This document shows positions 55,460 through 63,120 of a stretch of 64,000 nucleotides of DNA, piece by piece. Where the stretch lies: assembly GCF_019024285.1 (NCBI RefSeq), contig NZ_WMKZ01000015.1:29516-93515 (forward strand), given 5' to 3'. The notes beneath the pieces were generated by a model. That model saw only the letters and a list, made by a program, of their open reading frames with translations, was not told the origin of the DNA and searched no databases. This DNA is from Alkalihalobacterium elongatum. Its GTDB lineage: Bacteria > Bacillota > Bacilli > Bacillales > Bacillaceae_F. Each line of letters opens with the position of its first letter. Within the stretch, counting starts at the first letter, position 1. The translations under genes were made by a program, and so were the position numbers.

Positions 55460-55487
55460 AAAAGGTGTCCTATTTAGGACACCTTTT
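55460..55487. terminator. Bidirectional terminator between SCP2 gene and fbpB-like gene
   Basis: AAAAGGTGTCCTA / TAGGACACCTTTT, perfect 13 bp with a TT turn, A and T runs on both sides. Confidence 0.9.
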
Positions 55488-55498
55488 AAAATTTACTA

Positions 55499-55645
55499 TT
55501 AATTTTTGCTGGCAGTAGTTTCGAATTCTTTGGCTTTTCTTTCTTCAATACGCTTTTCTATTTTATTTAAAGCTTCTTGATCTTGAAGAAGTTGCTTCTT
55601 GTTCTCTAGAACTAGCTCTTCAAACGATGGCGCGTGTTTTCTCAT
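55499..55645 (-). CDS. fbpB: FbpB family small basic protein
   Basis: 48 aa from ATG 55645 on the minus strand. MRKHAPSFEELVLENKKQLL followed by QDQEALNKIEKRIEERKAKE is the charged-helix pattern of Fur-regulated basic protein B (SFEELVxxNKxxLLxDxExLxxIExRIE). In B. subtilis FbpB works with the small RNA FsrA in sparing iron. No clear Fur box (TGATAATNATTATCA) was seen upstream here, so iron regulation is unproven. The Shine-Dalgarno (AAAAGGT, 11 bases) is moderate. Shares a bidirectional terminator with the SCP2 gene. Confidence 0.75.
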   Translation of the reverse strand: MRKHAPSFEELVLENKKQLLQDQEALNKIEKRIEERKAKEFETTASKN

Positions 55646-55856
55646 CTCTCATCATACCTTTTTATATTTTTTATTTATAAAACCATTGTAATATGTCTTT
55701 GTTTTAATTGTGTTAAGTAGTTGTTACAATTTTTCGAATAATTATTTTATTTTGGTGGATTTTGTATAAAAATACTATAATTCCTCACCGTTATAGGGCA
55801 AGCATTTCCGCTCATATGTATAAAAGATGAATAAATGGAAAGCAGGGGAGCGCATA

Positions 55857-56276
55857 ATGAATTACTATGACTTATGGTATAGAAGCACTGCTGCTATAAA
55901 TATTATTGAAAAGTTACTAACACGTGAAAGTACATCGATTATTACTTATGATTATCTAATGGTGATTGCTGAATCGGAAGAAAGTAAACAAATGCTAAGG
56001 CGGATTATACAAATTAGAAGAAAGAGTGATGAACAACTTAAATGGGTGTACTTTCAAATAACAGGTCAAATGGTCGCAGTTGATCAAGACGTATTTGAAA
56101 AACCAGATACATTTGTTGAGGGGATAAAAGGAAAAATAGAACGACAACAAACAAGGTTAACAGATTTAAGGCGTTTATTGGATGAACTAACATTAATTGG
56201 GTTACGAGGAGTCGTTGAAAATATTATTGTAGAAGAAGATTGGGTCTATAGTGCACTTAACTATTTAGAAAGGTGA
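55857..56276 (+). CDS. Uncharacterised helical protein (139 aa)
   Basis: ATG 55857 with GGGGAG 7 bases upstream. Begins MNYYDLWYRSTAAINIIEKL; long helices with ESEESKQMLRRIIQIRRKSDEQLKWVYFQITGQ and a C-terminal LRRLLDELTLIGLRGVVENI. It could be a four-helix (ferritin-like) bundle, but the metal-binding E-x2-H pattern is not obvious, so I do not assign it. No signal or membrane segment. No family recognised. Confidence 0.68.
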   Translation: MNYYDLWYRSTAAINIIEKLLTRESTSIITYDYLMVIAESEESKQMLRRIIQIRRKSDEQLKWVYFQITGQMVAVDQDVFEKPDTFVEGIKGKIERQQTRLTDLRRLLDELTLIGLRGVVENIIVEEDWVYSALNYLER

Positions 56277-56304
56277 AAAAAGAGAAAAAACAATATGCAC
56301 AAAT

Positions 56305-56387
56305 TTGTCCACAGATAAACACCTTATTTTACTTAGTAGTTGAAGAAGTTGGACAAGTTACCCACAGTATTCACACCGTGTGGATAA
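56305..56387. promoter_or_regulatory. Cluster of three DnaA-box-like motifs
   Basis: TTGTCCACA (56305-56313) and TTACCCACA (56358-56366) each differ by one base from TTATCCACA; TGTGGATAA (56379-56387) is a perfect DnaA box on the opposite strand. All three lie in 83 bases. No dnaA or dnaN gene is near, so it is not oriC by context. Confidence 0.5.
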
Positions 56388-56423
56388 GTACCGAGATAAT
56401 TTGTAGGAAAATTATTTTAGAAC

Positions 56424-56437
56424 TGTAAGCGATTACA
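56424..56437 (+). promoter_or_regulatory. cre site upstream of the 48-aa gene
   Basis: TGTAAGCGATTACA matches the CcpA consensus at all fixed positions. Its centre is about 55-56 bases upstream of the start predicted from the promoter at 56451-56479, the position at which CcpA activates ackA. Confidence 0.65.
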
Positions 56438-56450
56438 TTTGAAAAAGTGG

Positions 56451-56479
56451 TTTACAAACGACGAATACGTTGATAGAAT
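56451..56479 (+). promoter_or_regulatory. SigA promoter of the 48-aa gene
   Basis: TTTACA (56451-56456), 17-base spacer, TAGAAT (56474-56479); one mismatch in each box. Leader of about 145 bases, with hairpin GTTATC-ATTG-GGTAAC (56549-56564) near its middle. Confidence 0.7.
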
Positions 56480-56630
56480 ATTCATAAATTTAAAACGATT
56501 TAACGCATTGCAGTAAAGGGAGAACATCGTAACTATCGTCAGGTGATTGTTATCATTGGGTAACAGGGAGTAATTTATTTCGCTTTTAATTATCAGAATA
56601 TTCTTTTAATTTATTTAGGGGGAGTTAACT

Positions 56631-56777
56631 ATGACAGTAACAGTTGAAATGAGAGTATTAGAAGAGATGGAAAAGAAAATTGAAAGATTAACGATGGAAA
56701 TCCAAGAGTTACGCAAGGTTGAAAATGGTTTTGAACCACTAGATACAGATTTATTCTTAACAGAAGTTTACAACTAA
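56631..56777 (+). CDS. 48-aa coiled-coil protein of unknown function
   Basis: ATG 56631 with AGGGGGAG 6 bases upstream. 48 aa: MTVTVEMRVLEEMEKKIERL then TMEIQELRKVENGFEPLDTD and LFLTEVYN. The first 30 residues form an ideal heptad helix (L, M, I, L, I, L spacing), likely a dimer or a partner-binding segment. It has its own SigA promoter and a cre in an activating position. No family recognised. Confidence 0.7.
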   Translation: MTVTVEMRVLEEMEKKIERLTMEIQELRKVENGFEPLDTDLFLTEVYN

Positions 56778-56964
56778 GCAATCAATACTTTTTTCTATAA
56801 GGCTGACTTGAGAGTAAAGTGTCTGGCTTCCTAGCTCAAAATATAGATGCTAATAAAAATAATAGCTCTATATTTCAAGGTAAGGAGTCGATATAAACTG
56901 CCAAAGTCAGTCTTTTTTCACGGTAGACAATTATAGAAAATATAAGAAGCAGGGAGAGAATAAT

Positions 56965-58143
56965 ATGTTAGAGGGAATACGTGTCTTAGACTTTTCACAA
57001 TACTTACCTGGTCCTTATGCGAGTTTGAGACTGAGTGACATGGGAGCTGAAGTAATTAAAGTAGAGCCATTAACAGGTGATCCTGCACGGGCACTTGGTG
57101 ACAAACGTGATGGGACAGGATTAATTTTTTTAGCGAATAATCGTAATAAAAAAAGCATTTCTCTCAACCTCAAGGAGGAAGAAGGAAAGCAGATTGCTTT
57201 AGATTTAATGAGAAGTTCAGATGTTATTATCGAGAGCTTCCGTCCAGGGGTTATGGAGCGTCTCGGTTTAGGTTATGAGGAAGTAAAAAAGGAAAATAAA
57301 GATATTATTTATTGTTCTCTGACAGGTTATGGTCAAGATACAGGTTTAAGTCATTTTGGGAGTCATGACATCAACTACATTGCTTTAAGCGGATTACTTA
57401 GCCAGTTAAAAGATAAGAACAATGAACCTGTACATCCAACAATTACGTTAGCTGATATGGCAGGTGGTATGGCTGCTTCAGAGGCTATTTTAGCGGCTCT
57501 TGTTCAACGGTCGATTAAGAAAGAAGGTAGTTATATTGATTTGTCACTAACCGATGTGATGGTATCACTTATGAATAATCACGTTTTAATTGCAAGTGAA
57601 AAAGGAAGACAACAAGGTGTTGCAGAGTTAACTGGAGCAATCATTTCTTATCATGTATATAAAACGAAGGATAATCGTTACATGAGCTTAGGTGCACTAG
57701 AGCCAAAATTCTGGGCTAACTTTTGTAATGCGGTTGGAAAAGACGGATGGGTATCTGCACATATGTCTGAAACGACAGATAAAAATCCAATTTATCGTGA
57801 GATGAAAGAACTTTTTCAATCTTACTCCATGCATGAATGGATGAGCTTTTCGCAAAAGGTCGATTGTTGTATGGCACCAGTACTTGAGCCAGGTGAATTA
57901 ACAACCTCAAAATACGTAGAGGAGCGTCGCTTGATTTTTACTCCATTTGAAGGGTATCCAGAAGTTGCAACTACATATGATAAAGACAATCAAAGCTTCT
58001 CAGGGTTACATCCTGCGCCAGGTCTAGGAGAACATACAGAAGCCATTTTATTAGAGGTTTTACAGTATAATAAAGAGAAGGTTAATACATTAAAAGAGAA
58101 AAAAGTGGTTAAATCGGAAGGAGTATATCATGGCGTATACTAA
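56965..58143 (+). CDS. CaiB/BaiF family (class III) CoA-transferase
   Basis: 392 aa. Family III CoA-transferase: VLDFSQYLPGPYASLRLSDMGAEVIKVEPLTGDPAR (residues 6-41), RNKKSISLNLK, DVIIESFRPGVMERLGLGYEEV, YCSLTGYGQ, and ITLADMAGGMAASEAILAAL, where the Asp is the one that carries the acyl-CoA intermediate. It moves CoA between carboxylic acids (substrates such as formyl, carnitine-type or succinyl acids; unknown here). GGGAG before ATG 56965. The following MBL gene overlaps its end by 14 bases, so the pair is an operon; the MBL might hydrolyse a thioester product. Confidence 0.87.
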   Translation: MLEGIRVLDFSQYLPGPYASLRLSDMGAEVIKVEPLTGDPARALGDKRDGTGLIFLANNRNKKSISLNLKEEEGKQIALDLMRSSDVIIESFRPGVMERLGLGYEEVKKENKDIIYCSLTGYGQDTGLSHFGSHDINYIALSGLLSQLKDKNNEPVHPTITLADMAGGMAASEAILAALVQRSIKKEGSYIDLSLTDVMVSLMNNHVLIASEKGRQQGVAELTGAIISYHVYKTKDNRYMSLGALEPKFWANFCNAVGKDGWVSAHMSETTDKNPIYREMKELFQSYSMHEWMSFSQKVDCCMAPVLEPGELTTSKYVEERRLIFTPFEGYPEVATTYDKDNQSFSGLHPAPGLGEHTEAILLEVLQYNKEKVNTLKEKKVVKSEGVYHGVY

Positions 58144-59101
58144 ATATAAGCAGAAAATAAGTACCATTACGCTTCCTACTCCTTTTTTAGTAGGTCCAGT
58201 TAACGTTTACTTGATTGAGGGAAATGAAGCCCTCACTCTTGTTGATACTGGACCTAGAACAGAAGAAGGCTGGGAATTACTGTGTAATGAATTATTAGAG
58301 CGTGGGTATACAACAAAAGATATTGAGCAAATCATTTTAACCCACCATCATCCTGATCATGTCGGTTTAATCGATCGATTTGAGAATGCGAAAATTACAG
58401 GGCATCCTAAACTTAAGCCGTGGTTAGAAAAAAATGAATCCTTTTTAAACCAAACGATTAATTACCTGATGAATTTATACAAAAGCCATGGAATGAATGA
58501 ACGGATGATTGAGCATATTTATAATCTAAATATGTCTTACCTTCAATTCACATGTAAAGCTAAAGTAGATCATCCTGTTCGTTCTGGAGATGAAGTTCCA
58601 GGTTTAAAGGGGTGGAAAGTTATTGAAACACCTGGCCATGCGCAAACTCAAATTATGATTCTAAATGAAGAAGAACAAAAGGCGATTTCTGGCGACCATC
58701 TTATTAAGCATATATCTTCGAATGCCATTATCGAAGCGCCATATAGTGGTCAGGAAGAACGATCAAAGTCTTTACTTCAGTATCGAGAGTCACTTCTAAT
58801 GTTGAAGAATTACCCGATAAAAGTTTCTTATTCAGGTCATGGCGATCCTATCGCAGATATTTCTGCTTTAGTAGACGAAAGGGTCCAAGAACAAAATCTT
58901 CGCGCTGGGCACATTAAGGAACTGATGGGAAATGATGCTCTTACATGTGATCAAATTACTCAACTGCTATTTCCTAAAGTGTACAAAAAACAACCAGAAT
59001 TAACATTTTCAGAAACTTTAGGTCATTTGGATTTACTTGTAAGTACTGGTCAAGCTGAAACAGAACAAAAAGCAGGAACTATTTTTTATAAAGCATACTG
59101 A
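58130..59101 (+). CDS. MBL-fold metallo-hydrolase
   Basis: 323 aa. ATG 58130 has GGAAGGAG 7 bases upstream and overlaps the end of the CoA-transferase gene. Metallo-beta-lactamase motifs: LVDTGPRTEEGW, metal site ILTHHHPDHVG (about 70-79), VIETPGHAQTQIMI (third His), AISGDHL (bridging Asp) and YSGHGDPI near 237 (last His). Substrate may be a thioester or other ester; context with a CoA-transferase supports an acyl-CoA-linked pathway, which is inference. A C-terminal winged-helix-like tail (VDERVQEQNLRAGHIKELM onward) is as in the LACTB2-like group. Confidence 0.86.
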   Translation: MAYTKYKQKISTITLPTPFLVGPVNVYLIEGNEALTLVDTGPRTEEGWELLCNELLERGYTTKDIEQIILTHHHPDHVGLIDRFENAKITGHPKLKPWLEKNESFLNQTINYLMNLYKSHGMNERMIEHIYNLNMSYLQFTCKAKVDHPVRSGDEVPGLKGWKVIETPGHAQTQIMILNEEEQKAISGDHLIKHISSNAIIEAPYSGQEERSKSLLQYRESLLMLKNYPIKVSYSGHGDPIADISALVDERVQEQNLRAGHIKELMGNDALTCDQITQLLFPKVYKKQPELTFSETLGHLDLLVSTGQAETEQKAGTIFYKAY

Positions 59102-59191
59102 CTGGGTGTTCATTCAGTAGGTTGTCCTTTTTTCCTTGAAGAATTATTGTTAAACTAGAGCTATGAAATTATTTCCAGAGGAGGGGCACCA

Positions 59192-59572
59192 ATGGAGAAA
59201 AAGCAAAAGCAATGCAATTCAGTTTGCAAAGGTATGTTTGTTGGTAGTGTTGTTGTTGTTGCAGCGTTATTAACGTACCCAAAAACGAGAAAGAAAATCG
59301 TTGAAGGTGCTGAAGAACTAAAACATGTAGCACAAGATGCCACATCTTACATTAAAGATAATCGTGAAGAAATAATTGAAAAAATAAAAGACACAAGTAC
59401 ACAAGTTTCTGATGCGTTAAAATCAGTAAGTCATGATGTAAAACAAATTTCAGAAAGTGCACAACACATAAAAACCAGTTCAATGGAAGTTATTGATGCG
59501 GCTAAAGATGTAGTTGATGATATAAAAAGGATTAGAGGAACTAAAAAAGAAGATCCTTTTGAAGGAATTTAA
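59192..59572 (+). CDS. YtxH family protein
   Basis: 126 aa with AGGAGGGG 6 bases before ATG 59192. N-terminal hydrophobic helix (residues 14-27, GMFVGSVVVVAALL) followed by TYPKTRKKIVEGAEEL, the YtxH-type pattern, then a long heptad-rich amphipathic helix to about residue 112 (KIKDTSTQVSDALKSVSHDVKQI). A membrane-anchored, cell-envelope or stress-associated protein; general stress link is known for B. subtilis YtxH. Two cysteines (8, 12) precede the helix. Confidence 0.8.
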   Translation: MEKKQKQCNSVCKGMFVGSVVVVAALLTYPKTRKKIVEGAEELKHVAQDATSYIKDNREEIIEKIKDTSTQVSDALKSVSHDVKQISESAQHIKTSSMEVIDAAKDVVDDIKRIRGTKKEDPFEGI

Positions 59573-59609
59573 TTCCTGTAAAAAGATCCGAATAACTTTA
59601 AGAAATTGT

Positions 59610-59855
59610 GACATCATAATTATTGAGGAAGGCAATTGCAATCCTCTAAGAGTTTTCACCACAGCTGAAGGAAATAACGATTGTTGATTAGTACCTCAAG
59701 AGGTGGTTGCGTTGAACAATTATGCCGAAAGTGTAAATTGTTTGTAACTTCAGTGAAAGAGGTGTTACCGAAAGACAAATATCGTTACGGCCCCAGAAGC
59801 ATTAAAATGGTGAAGCTTCCAAAAAAGGTGACCTTTTAACAGGTCACCTTTTGTA
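59610..59855 (+). ncRNA. Candidate structured non-coding RNA, copy A, with terminator
   Basis: Shares in order with copy B the words GACATCATAAT, GAGGA...TCCTC, ACCTC-GAGGT, GTTGAACAATTATGC, GAAAGTGTAA, AGAGGTGT, ATCGTTACG and CCCCAGAA. Pairings seen: GAGGA (59625-59629)/TCCTC (59642-59646), ACCTC/GAGGT (59693-59704), AACAATT (59715-59721)/AATTGTT (59736-59742). It ends in a terminator with arms AAAAGGTGACCT (59823-59834) and AGGTCACCTTTT (59841-59852). No frame in it is a plausible gene. No known RNA class recognised. Exact 5' end is uncertain. Confidence 0.6.
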
Positions 59856-59998
59856 ATTATTTGAAGAAATACGTTAGTATGTAATTTTAAGCTCATCGTG
59901 AATTACCACTAATTGTTTGTAACAGCCTCAATTTAAGATAAACATAATTTCAGCAAGGTGAAAAAAATAAAAAAAACTACATACTTTTCTTAGAAGAG

Positions 59999-60275
59999 GA
60001 CATCATAATAAACGAGGACGGCGGTTAGCTATCCTCAACAACAAGTCCACATCAAAGATGATTAAAATTACGGTAATAACATTTTGTCAATACCTCAGAG
60101 GTGAATGGCGTTGAACAATTATGCTGAAAGTGTAATTTGTTAAGAACAACAAATTCGTTGGAAGAGGTGTCTATGAAGGACAAAAATCGTTACGACCCCA
60201 GAATGTAATTTTTTGATAAGACGATGTGGTACTTGGAAAGAAGGTGGCCACTTACGTTGGTCGCCTTCTTTTTTT
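59999..60275 (+). ncRNA. Candidate structured non-coding RNA, copy B, with terminator
   Basis: A paralogue of copy A, 389 bases downstream. Same conserved words, with unconserved bases between them and stems kept: GAGGA (60013-60017)/TCCTC (60032-60036), ACCTC-A-GAGGT (60092-60102), plus CATC-AAA-GATG and ATTAC-G-GTAAT hairpins that copy A lacks. It ends in a terminator with arms AAGAAGGTGGCCA (60238-60250) and TGGTCGCCTTCTT (60258-60270), then a T run. Conservation of motifs but not of frame argues for RNA, not protein. Confidence 0.6.
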
Positions 60276-60315
60276 ATAAAAGCTTTTGAATGTTGCTAAA
60301 GGAGAGGTGTAAACG

Positions 60316-60423
60316 ATGAGTAATAAAAAACACAATAAAAAGAATAAAAATAATACAAGCCATAAACACGCTAATAACCATAAGACAAGCAGTTCGGCTA
60401 ATAAATCGAATGGTTACCACTAA
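60316..60423 (+). CDS. 35-aa Lys/Asn/His-rich basic peptide
   Basis: ATG 60316 with AAAGGAGAGG 8 bases upstream. 35 aa, beginning MSNKKHNKKNKNNTSHKHAN and ending NKSNGYH; about a quarter lysine, many Asn, Ser and His, hardly any hydrophobic residue. Such composition recalls small disordered or spore-associated Bacillus peptides that bind nucleic acid; this is inference. It has its own terminator at 60434. Directly follows the tandem RNA units. Confidence 0.65.
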   Translation: MSNKKHNKKNKNNTSHKHANNHKTSSSANKSNGYH

Positions 60424-60433
60424 ATGATGAAGG

Positions 60434-60460
60434 AGCACTGAAAAAAGTGCTTCTTTTTTT
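60434..60460 (+). terminator. Terminator of the 35-aa peptide gene
   Basis: AGCACT (60434-60439) / AGTGCT (60446-60451), then a T run. Confidence 0.8.
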
Positions 60461-60522
60461 GGTTTAATTACGAATATAAATGGTAATAGGGTTATATATC
60501 TTGTCCTAAAGGGGGAATTTTT

Positions 60523-61299
60523 TTGGCGCTTACAAAACGATTAAAGGAATTAAAGGTGTCCCAGTGTGACAAGGGTGTACTAACCATTTATTTGAACACA
60601 CTTCGAAGTGGTCAGGATGATTGGAAGCTGCAACTGAAAAATGGTTTGAAGAAATTAGAGCAATACGTTATTGCCAGAAAAGACAAAGAGGAATTAAAGA
60701 ATTTTAGGGATGTAAAGAAGAAAGTAACGAAGCAATTGCTGGAGCGACAACATGAGATGCAAAAAGCAATCGTTGTTTATGCATCACCAAATAGGGATAT
60801 TTGGGAATTTCACCAACTGCAACTTTCAGTAGAGAATAGTTTTTCTTGGGAAAACGAACCGATGCTCGATCAATTAGAGACCATACAGTATCAATACCCA
60901 GCTAGTGGTGTATTACTATTGCAACAAATGGATTTAGTAGCATTAGACACTAGACTTGGAGAGATTAATGAAGAAGTGCGGTATATCTTAAATTTAGATG
61001 ATGACAATTGGAGGAAATATGAAGGTACAGCTGCAACAGAACGGGTTGCTTCAAGTGCAAACCATAAGGATCAGTACCAAGAAAGACTTGAAATTAACCA
61101 GCAACGCTGGTTAAGGAGATTAGCTCCTTTAATCGACCAGAAATCTCAAGAATGTCAGTGGAAGGGAGTCTATATTGTAGGTTCACAGGACCTCGCAAAA
61201 GAGTTGGGTAAATACTTAAAGACGAAAATCATAAAGGTTGTTCCGAAAAACCTATCTTCATTCCCTAGTCATAAAATAGTTGGTGAAGTAATCGGATAA
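60523..61299 (+). CDS. Bacterial archaeo-eukaryotic release factor-like protein (baeRF/VLRF1 type)
   Basis: 258 aa starting at TTG 60523 (AAGGGGG about 8 bases upstream). Begins with VLTIYLNTLRSGQDDWKLQLKNGLKKLEQYV, followed by AIVVYASPNRDIWEFHQLQLSVENSF and a pair LLLQQMDLVALDTRLGEI; C-terminal YIVGSQDLAKELGKYLKTKIIKVV has the aeRF1/Pelota-like fold pattern. Bacterial VLRF1/baeRF proteins are thought to rescue stalled ribosomes by releasing peptidyl-tRNA. A GGQ-type motif is not seen, but WRKYEG and ENQ-rich stretches are in its place. Identification is from the overall pattern, thus moderate. Confidence 0.65.
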   Translation: MALTKRLKELKVSQCDKGVLTIYLNTLRSGQDDWKLQLKNGLKKLEQYVIARKDKEELKNFRDVKKKVTKQLLERQHEMQKAIVVYASPNRDIWEFHQLQLSVENSFSWENEPMLDQLETIQYQYPASGVLLLQQMDLVALDTRLGEINEEVRYILNLDDDNWRKYEGTAATERVASSANHKDQYQERLEINQQRWLRRLAPLIDQKSQECQWKGVYIVGSQDLAKELGKYLKTKIIKVVPKNLSSFPSHKIVGEVIG

Positions 61300-61303
61300 T
61301 AAA

Positions 61304-61336
61304 AAGGGGGCTGACTACCATTAGTCAGCCTCCTTA
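61304..61336. terminator. Bidirectional terminator between the baeRF-type gene and the MFS gene
   Basis: GGGGGCTGACTA (61306-61317) / TAGTCAGCCTCC (61322-61333); A-rich on the left and T-rich on the right. Confidence 0.8.
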
Positions 61337-61344
61337 ATCAATAA

Positions 61345-62550
61345 TTATGCAGTAGCTGCTTTTTTTACAGTAGCAGGAGCATCTTCTCTAAATACGATAC
61401 CTAATACAAAAACGAACAATAATATTCCTCCGATTGCAAAGTAAATGCTTCCGCTCTCCATAACATCAATCAATATGCCACCAGTTAATGGACCTAAAAT
61501 ACTTCCTAAACCAAAACTTACTGCTGTCATTACATTTCCTGTAGGTAACAAATTCTTCGGAAGTAAATCAGTTAAATACATTACCCCTAAAGAAAATAAT
61601 GAGCCAACTAATGCCCCTGATAATGTGAAAAACAAAAGAAGAAGTATAATTGATTGCTCAACAAAAATCATACTAAAAAATGATAGCGAGCCGAAGAAGG
61701 TTACAGTCAATAATAACTTCCTTCTCCCCCATTTATCACTAAGTAAACCTAAAGGTAGTTGAGTAATAAGGCCCCCGATAACAAATGCTGGTAATAGGAT
61801 TGAAACCCATTCTATGGTTATACCGGAACGAAGTGCATAAACGGGATAATTACCGTGAATAGAAGCCTCAAGGAAACCATAACAAAATCCTGGTAGTAGA
61901 GCGAACCAGGCTAATTTGATTACTTGTTTATACCGTCCCCATGTTCCAGTTTGTTTAGCTGTTTCTAAATCGTTCTCTGGCCATTCATTTTTTAGGAAAA
62001 GAACAAATACATAAGAAATTAGACTAAATATACTAGCAATAATAAATGGTAAGTATTCATTAATTGATAGGAGTCTTGTCATGAAAGGTCCAGCACTAAA
62101 CCCGAGTCCGAATGCTAATCCGTATAGTGAAATATTACGGCCTCTTTTACTTATAGGACTTGTGGATGTAATCCACACTTGTGTGGCGAAGTGAACCATA
62201 TTATCGCCAATCCCTACAATCATCCGCAGAATAAACCAAAACCAAAAAACTTGCCAAAATGGGAACAATAATAATGAAACGATGATTAATATAAGTCCAA
62301 TGGTAATGACAGGTTTATATCCATACTTCCGTACAGGCTTCTCGATGAAAGGAGAGATTAAAAGTATACCAATATATAGAGCTGCAGCATTTAGACCGTT
62401 TAATGAAGATGATACGCCAGCTTGCTCTAACATAATTGCTAATAGAGGTAACAACATTCCTTGTGAAAATCCTGCAATTAAAACCATTAATATTAGAACC
62501 GCAAAGCGATAACCTGGATGATTCTGCTTACTTTTTATGATTTTATCCAT
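61345..62550 (-). CDS. MFS exporter
   Basis: 401 aa from ATG 62550 (GGAGG 6 bases upstream; ATG 62556 overlaps the site). Twelve hydrophobic segments. First loop LAIMLEQAGVSSSLNGLNAAALYIGILLISPFIEKPVRKYGYKPVI has the MFS signature G-x-x-x-D/E-(R/K)-x-G-(R/K)-(R/K); the second-half equivalent is PLGLLSDKWGRRKLLL. MTRLLS and RMIVGIGDNMVHFATQVWI match the YfkF/YttB-type drug exporter group. Probable drug or sugar efflux by proton antiport; substrate not decidable. Confidence 0.85.
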   Translation of the reverse strand: MDKIIKSKQNHPGYRFAVLILMVLIAGFSQGMLLPLLAIMLEQAGVSSSLNGLNAAALYIGILLISPFIEKPVRKYGYKPVITIGLILIIVSLLLFPFWQVFWFWFILRMIVGIGDNMVHFATQVWITSTSPISKRGRNISLYGLAFGLGFSAGPFMTRLLSINEYLPFIIASIFSLISYVFVLFLKNEWPENDLETAKQTGTWGRYKQVIKLAWFALLPGFCYGFLEASIHGNYPVYALRSGITIEWVSILLPAFVIGGLITQLPLGLLSDKWGRRKLLLTVTFFGSLSFFSMIFVEQSIILLLLFFTLSGALVGSLFSLGVMYLTDLLPKNLLPTGNVMTAVSFGLGSILGPLTGGILIDVMESGSIYFAIGGILLFVFVLGIVFREDAPATVKKAATA

Positions 62551-62733
62551 AAGCATCCTCCGTAAAAATAAAAATTAAAAACCATCATACCATACTAATT
62601 GTAATGTCGAACTATAGATATTCAAGAAAAATATTTTTAGAATGAGGTCATATTATTTATTGTATATAGGGTGACGTAAACTAGAAACCTTTGTACAATA
62701 AAACTAACCAAACAGGTAAGGGATGTGTAACTA

Positions 62734-63120
62734 ATGGAATTTATAATGAAGGAAAATGGATTTAAGGCAGAATTTGAATATGGAACCCTTGATATCTCTG
62801 GGAATGAGGAATTTGGTTTTAGACCATATCAATTGTTGGTATCTTCAATTGCAGTTTGTAGCGGTGGTGTTCTACGAAAAGTATTAGAAAAGAAAAGGGT
62901 GCAGTATAAAGATGTAAAAGTAAGTGCGGATGTGACAAGAAACCCAGAGGGAGCACAAGAAATACAAAAGATCCATATGCACTTTGTCATTACTGGCTCA
63001 AATTTAAATGAAGAAAAAATTGAAAAGTCTTTAGTTGTTACTAGAAAAAATTGTTCGATGGTCCAGTCAGTCAAAGATAGTATTGAAATTACAGAAACGT
63101 TTGAGATTATAGAAGAGTGA
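62734..63120 (+). CDS. OsmC family peroxiredoxin-like protein
   Basis: 128 aa. OsmC/Ohr fold: FRPYQLLVSSIAVCSGGVLRKVLEKKRVQYKDVKVSADVTRNP with the first redox cysteine (Cys45-47 region) and RKNCSMVQSVKDSIEI with the second near residue 109. These form the Cys-Cys pair that reduces organic hydroperoxides. It resembles B. subtilis YhfA-type small OsmC more than Ohr. AAGGGATG upstream of ATG 62734. The stop overlaps the start of the YitT-like gene (GTGA), so the two are translationally coupled. Confidence 0.85.
   Translation: MEFIMKENGFKAEFEYGTLDISGNEEFGFRPYQLLVSSIAVCSGGVLRKVLEKKRVQYKDVKVSADVTRNPEGAQEIQKIHMHFVITGSNLNEEKIEKSLVVTRKNCSMVQSVKDSIEITETFEIIEE

Noticed and set aside
56305..56580. Chromosome replication origin
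   Set aside because: Three DnaA-box-like words and AT-rich DNA, but no dnaA, dnaN, recF or gyr genes and too few boxes.
59610..60275. CRISPR array
   Set aside because: Only two long diverged copies; no short repeats with regular spacers and no cas genes.
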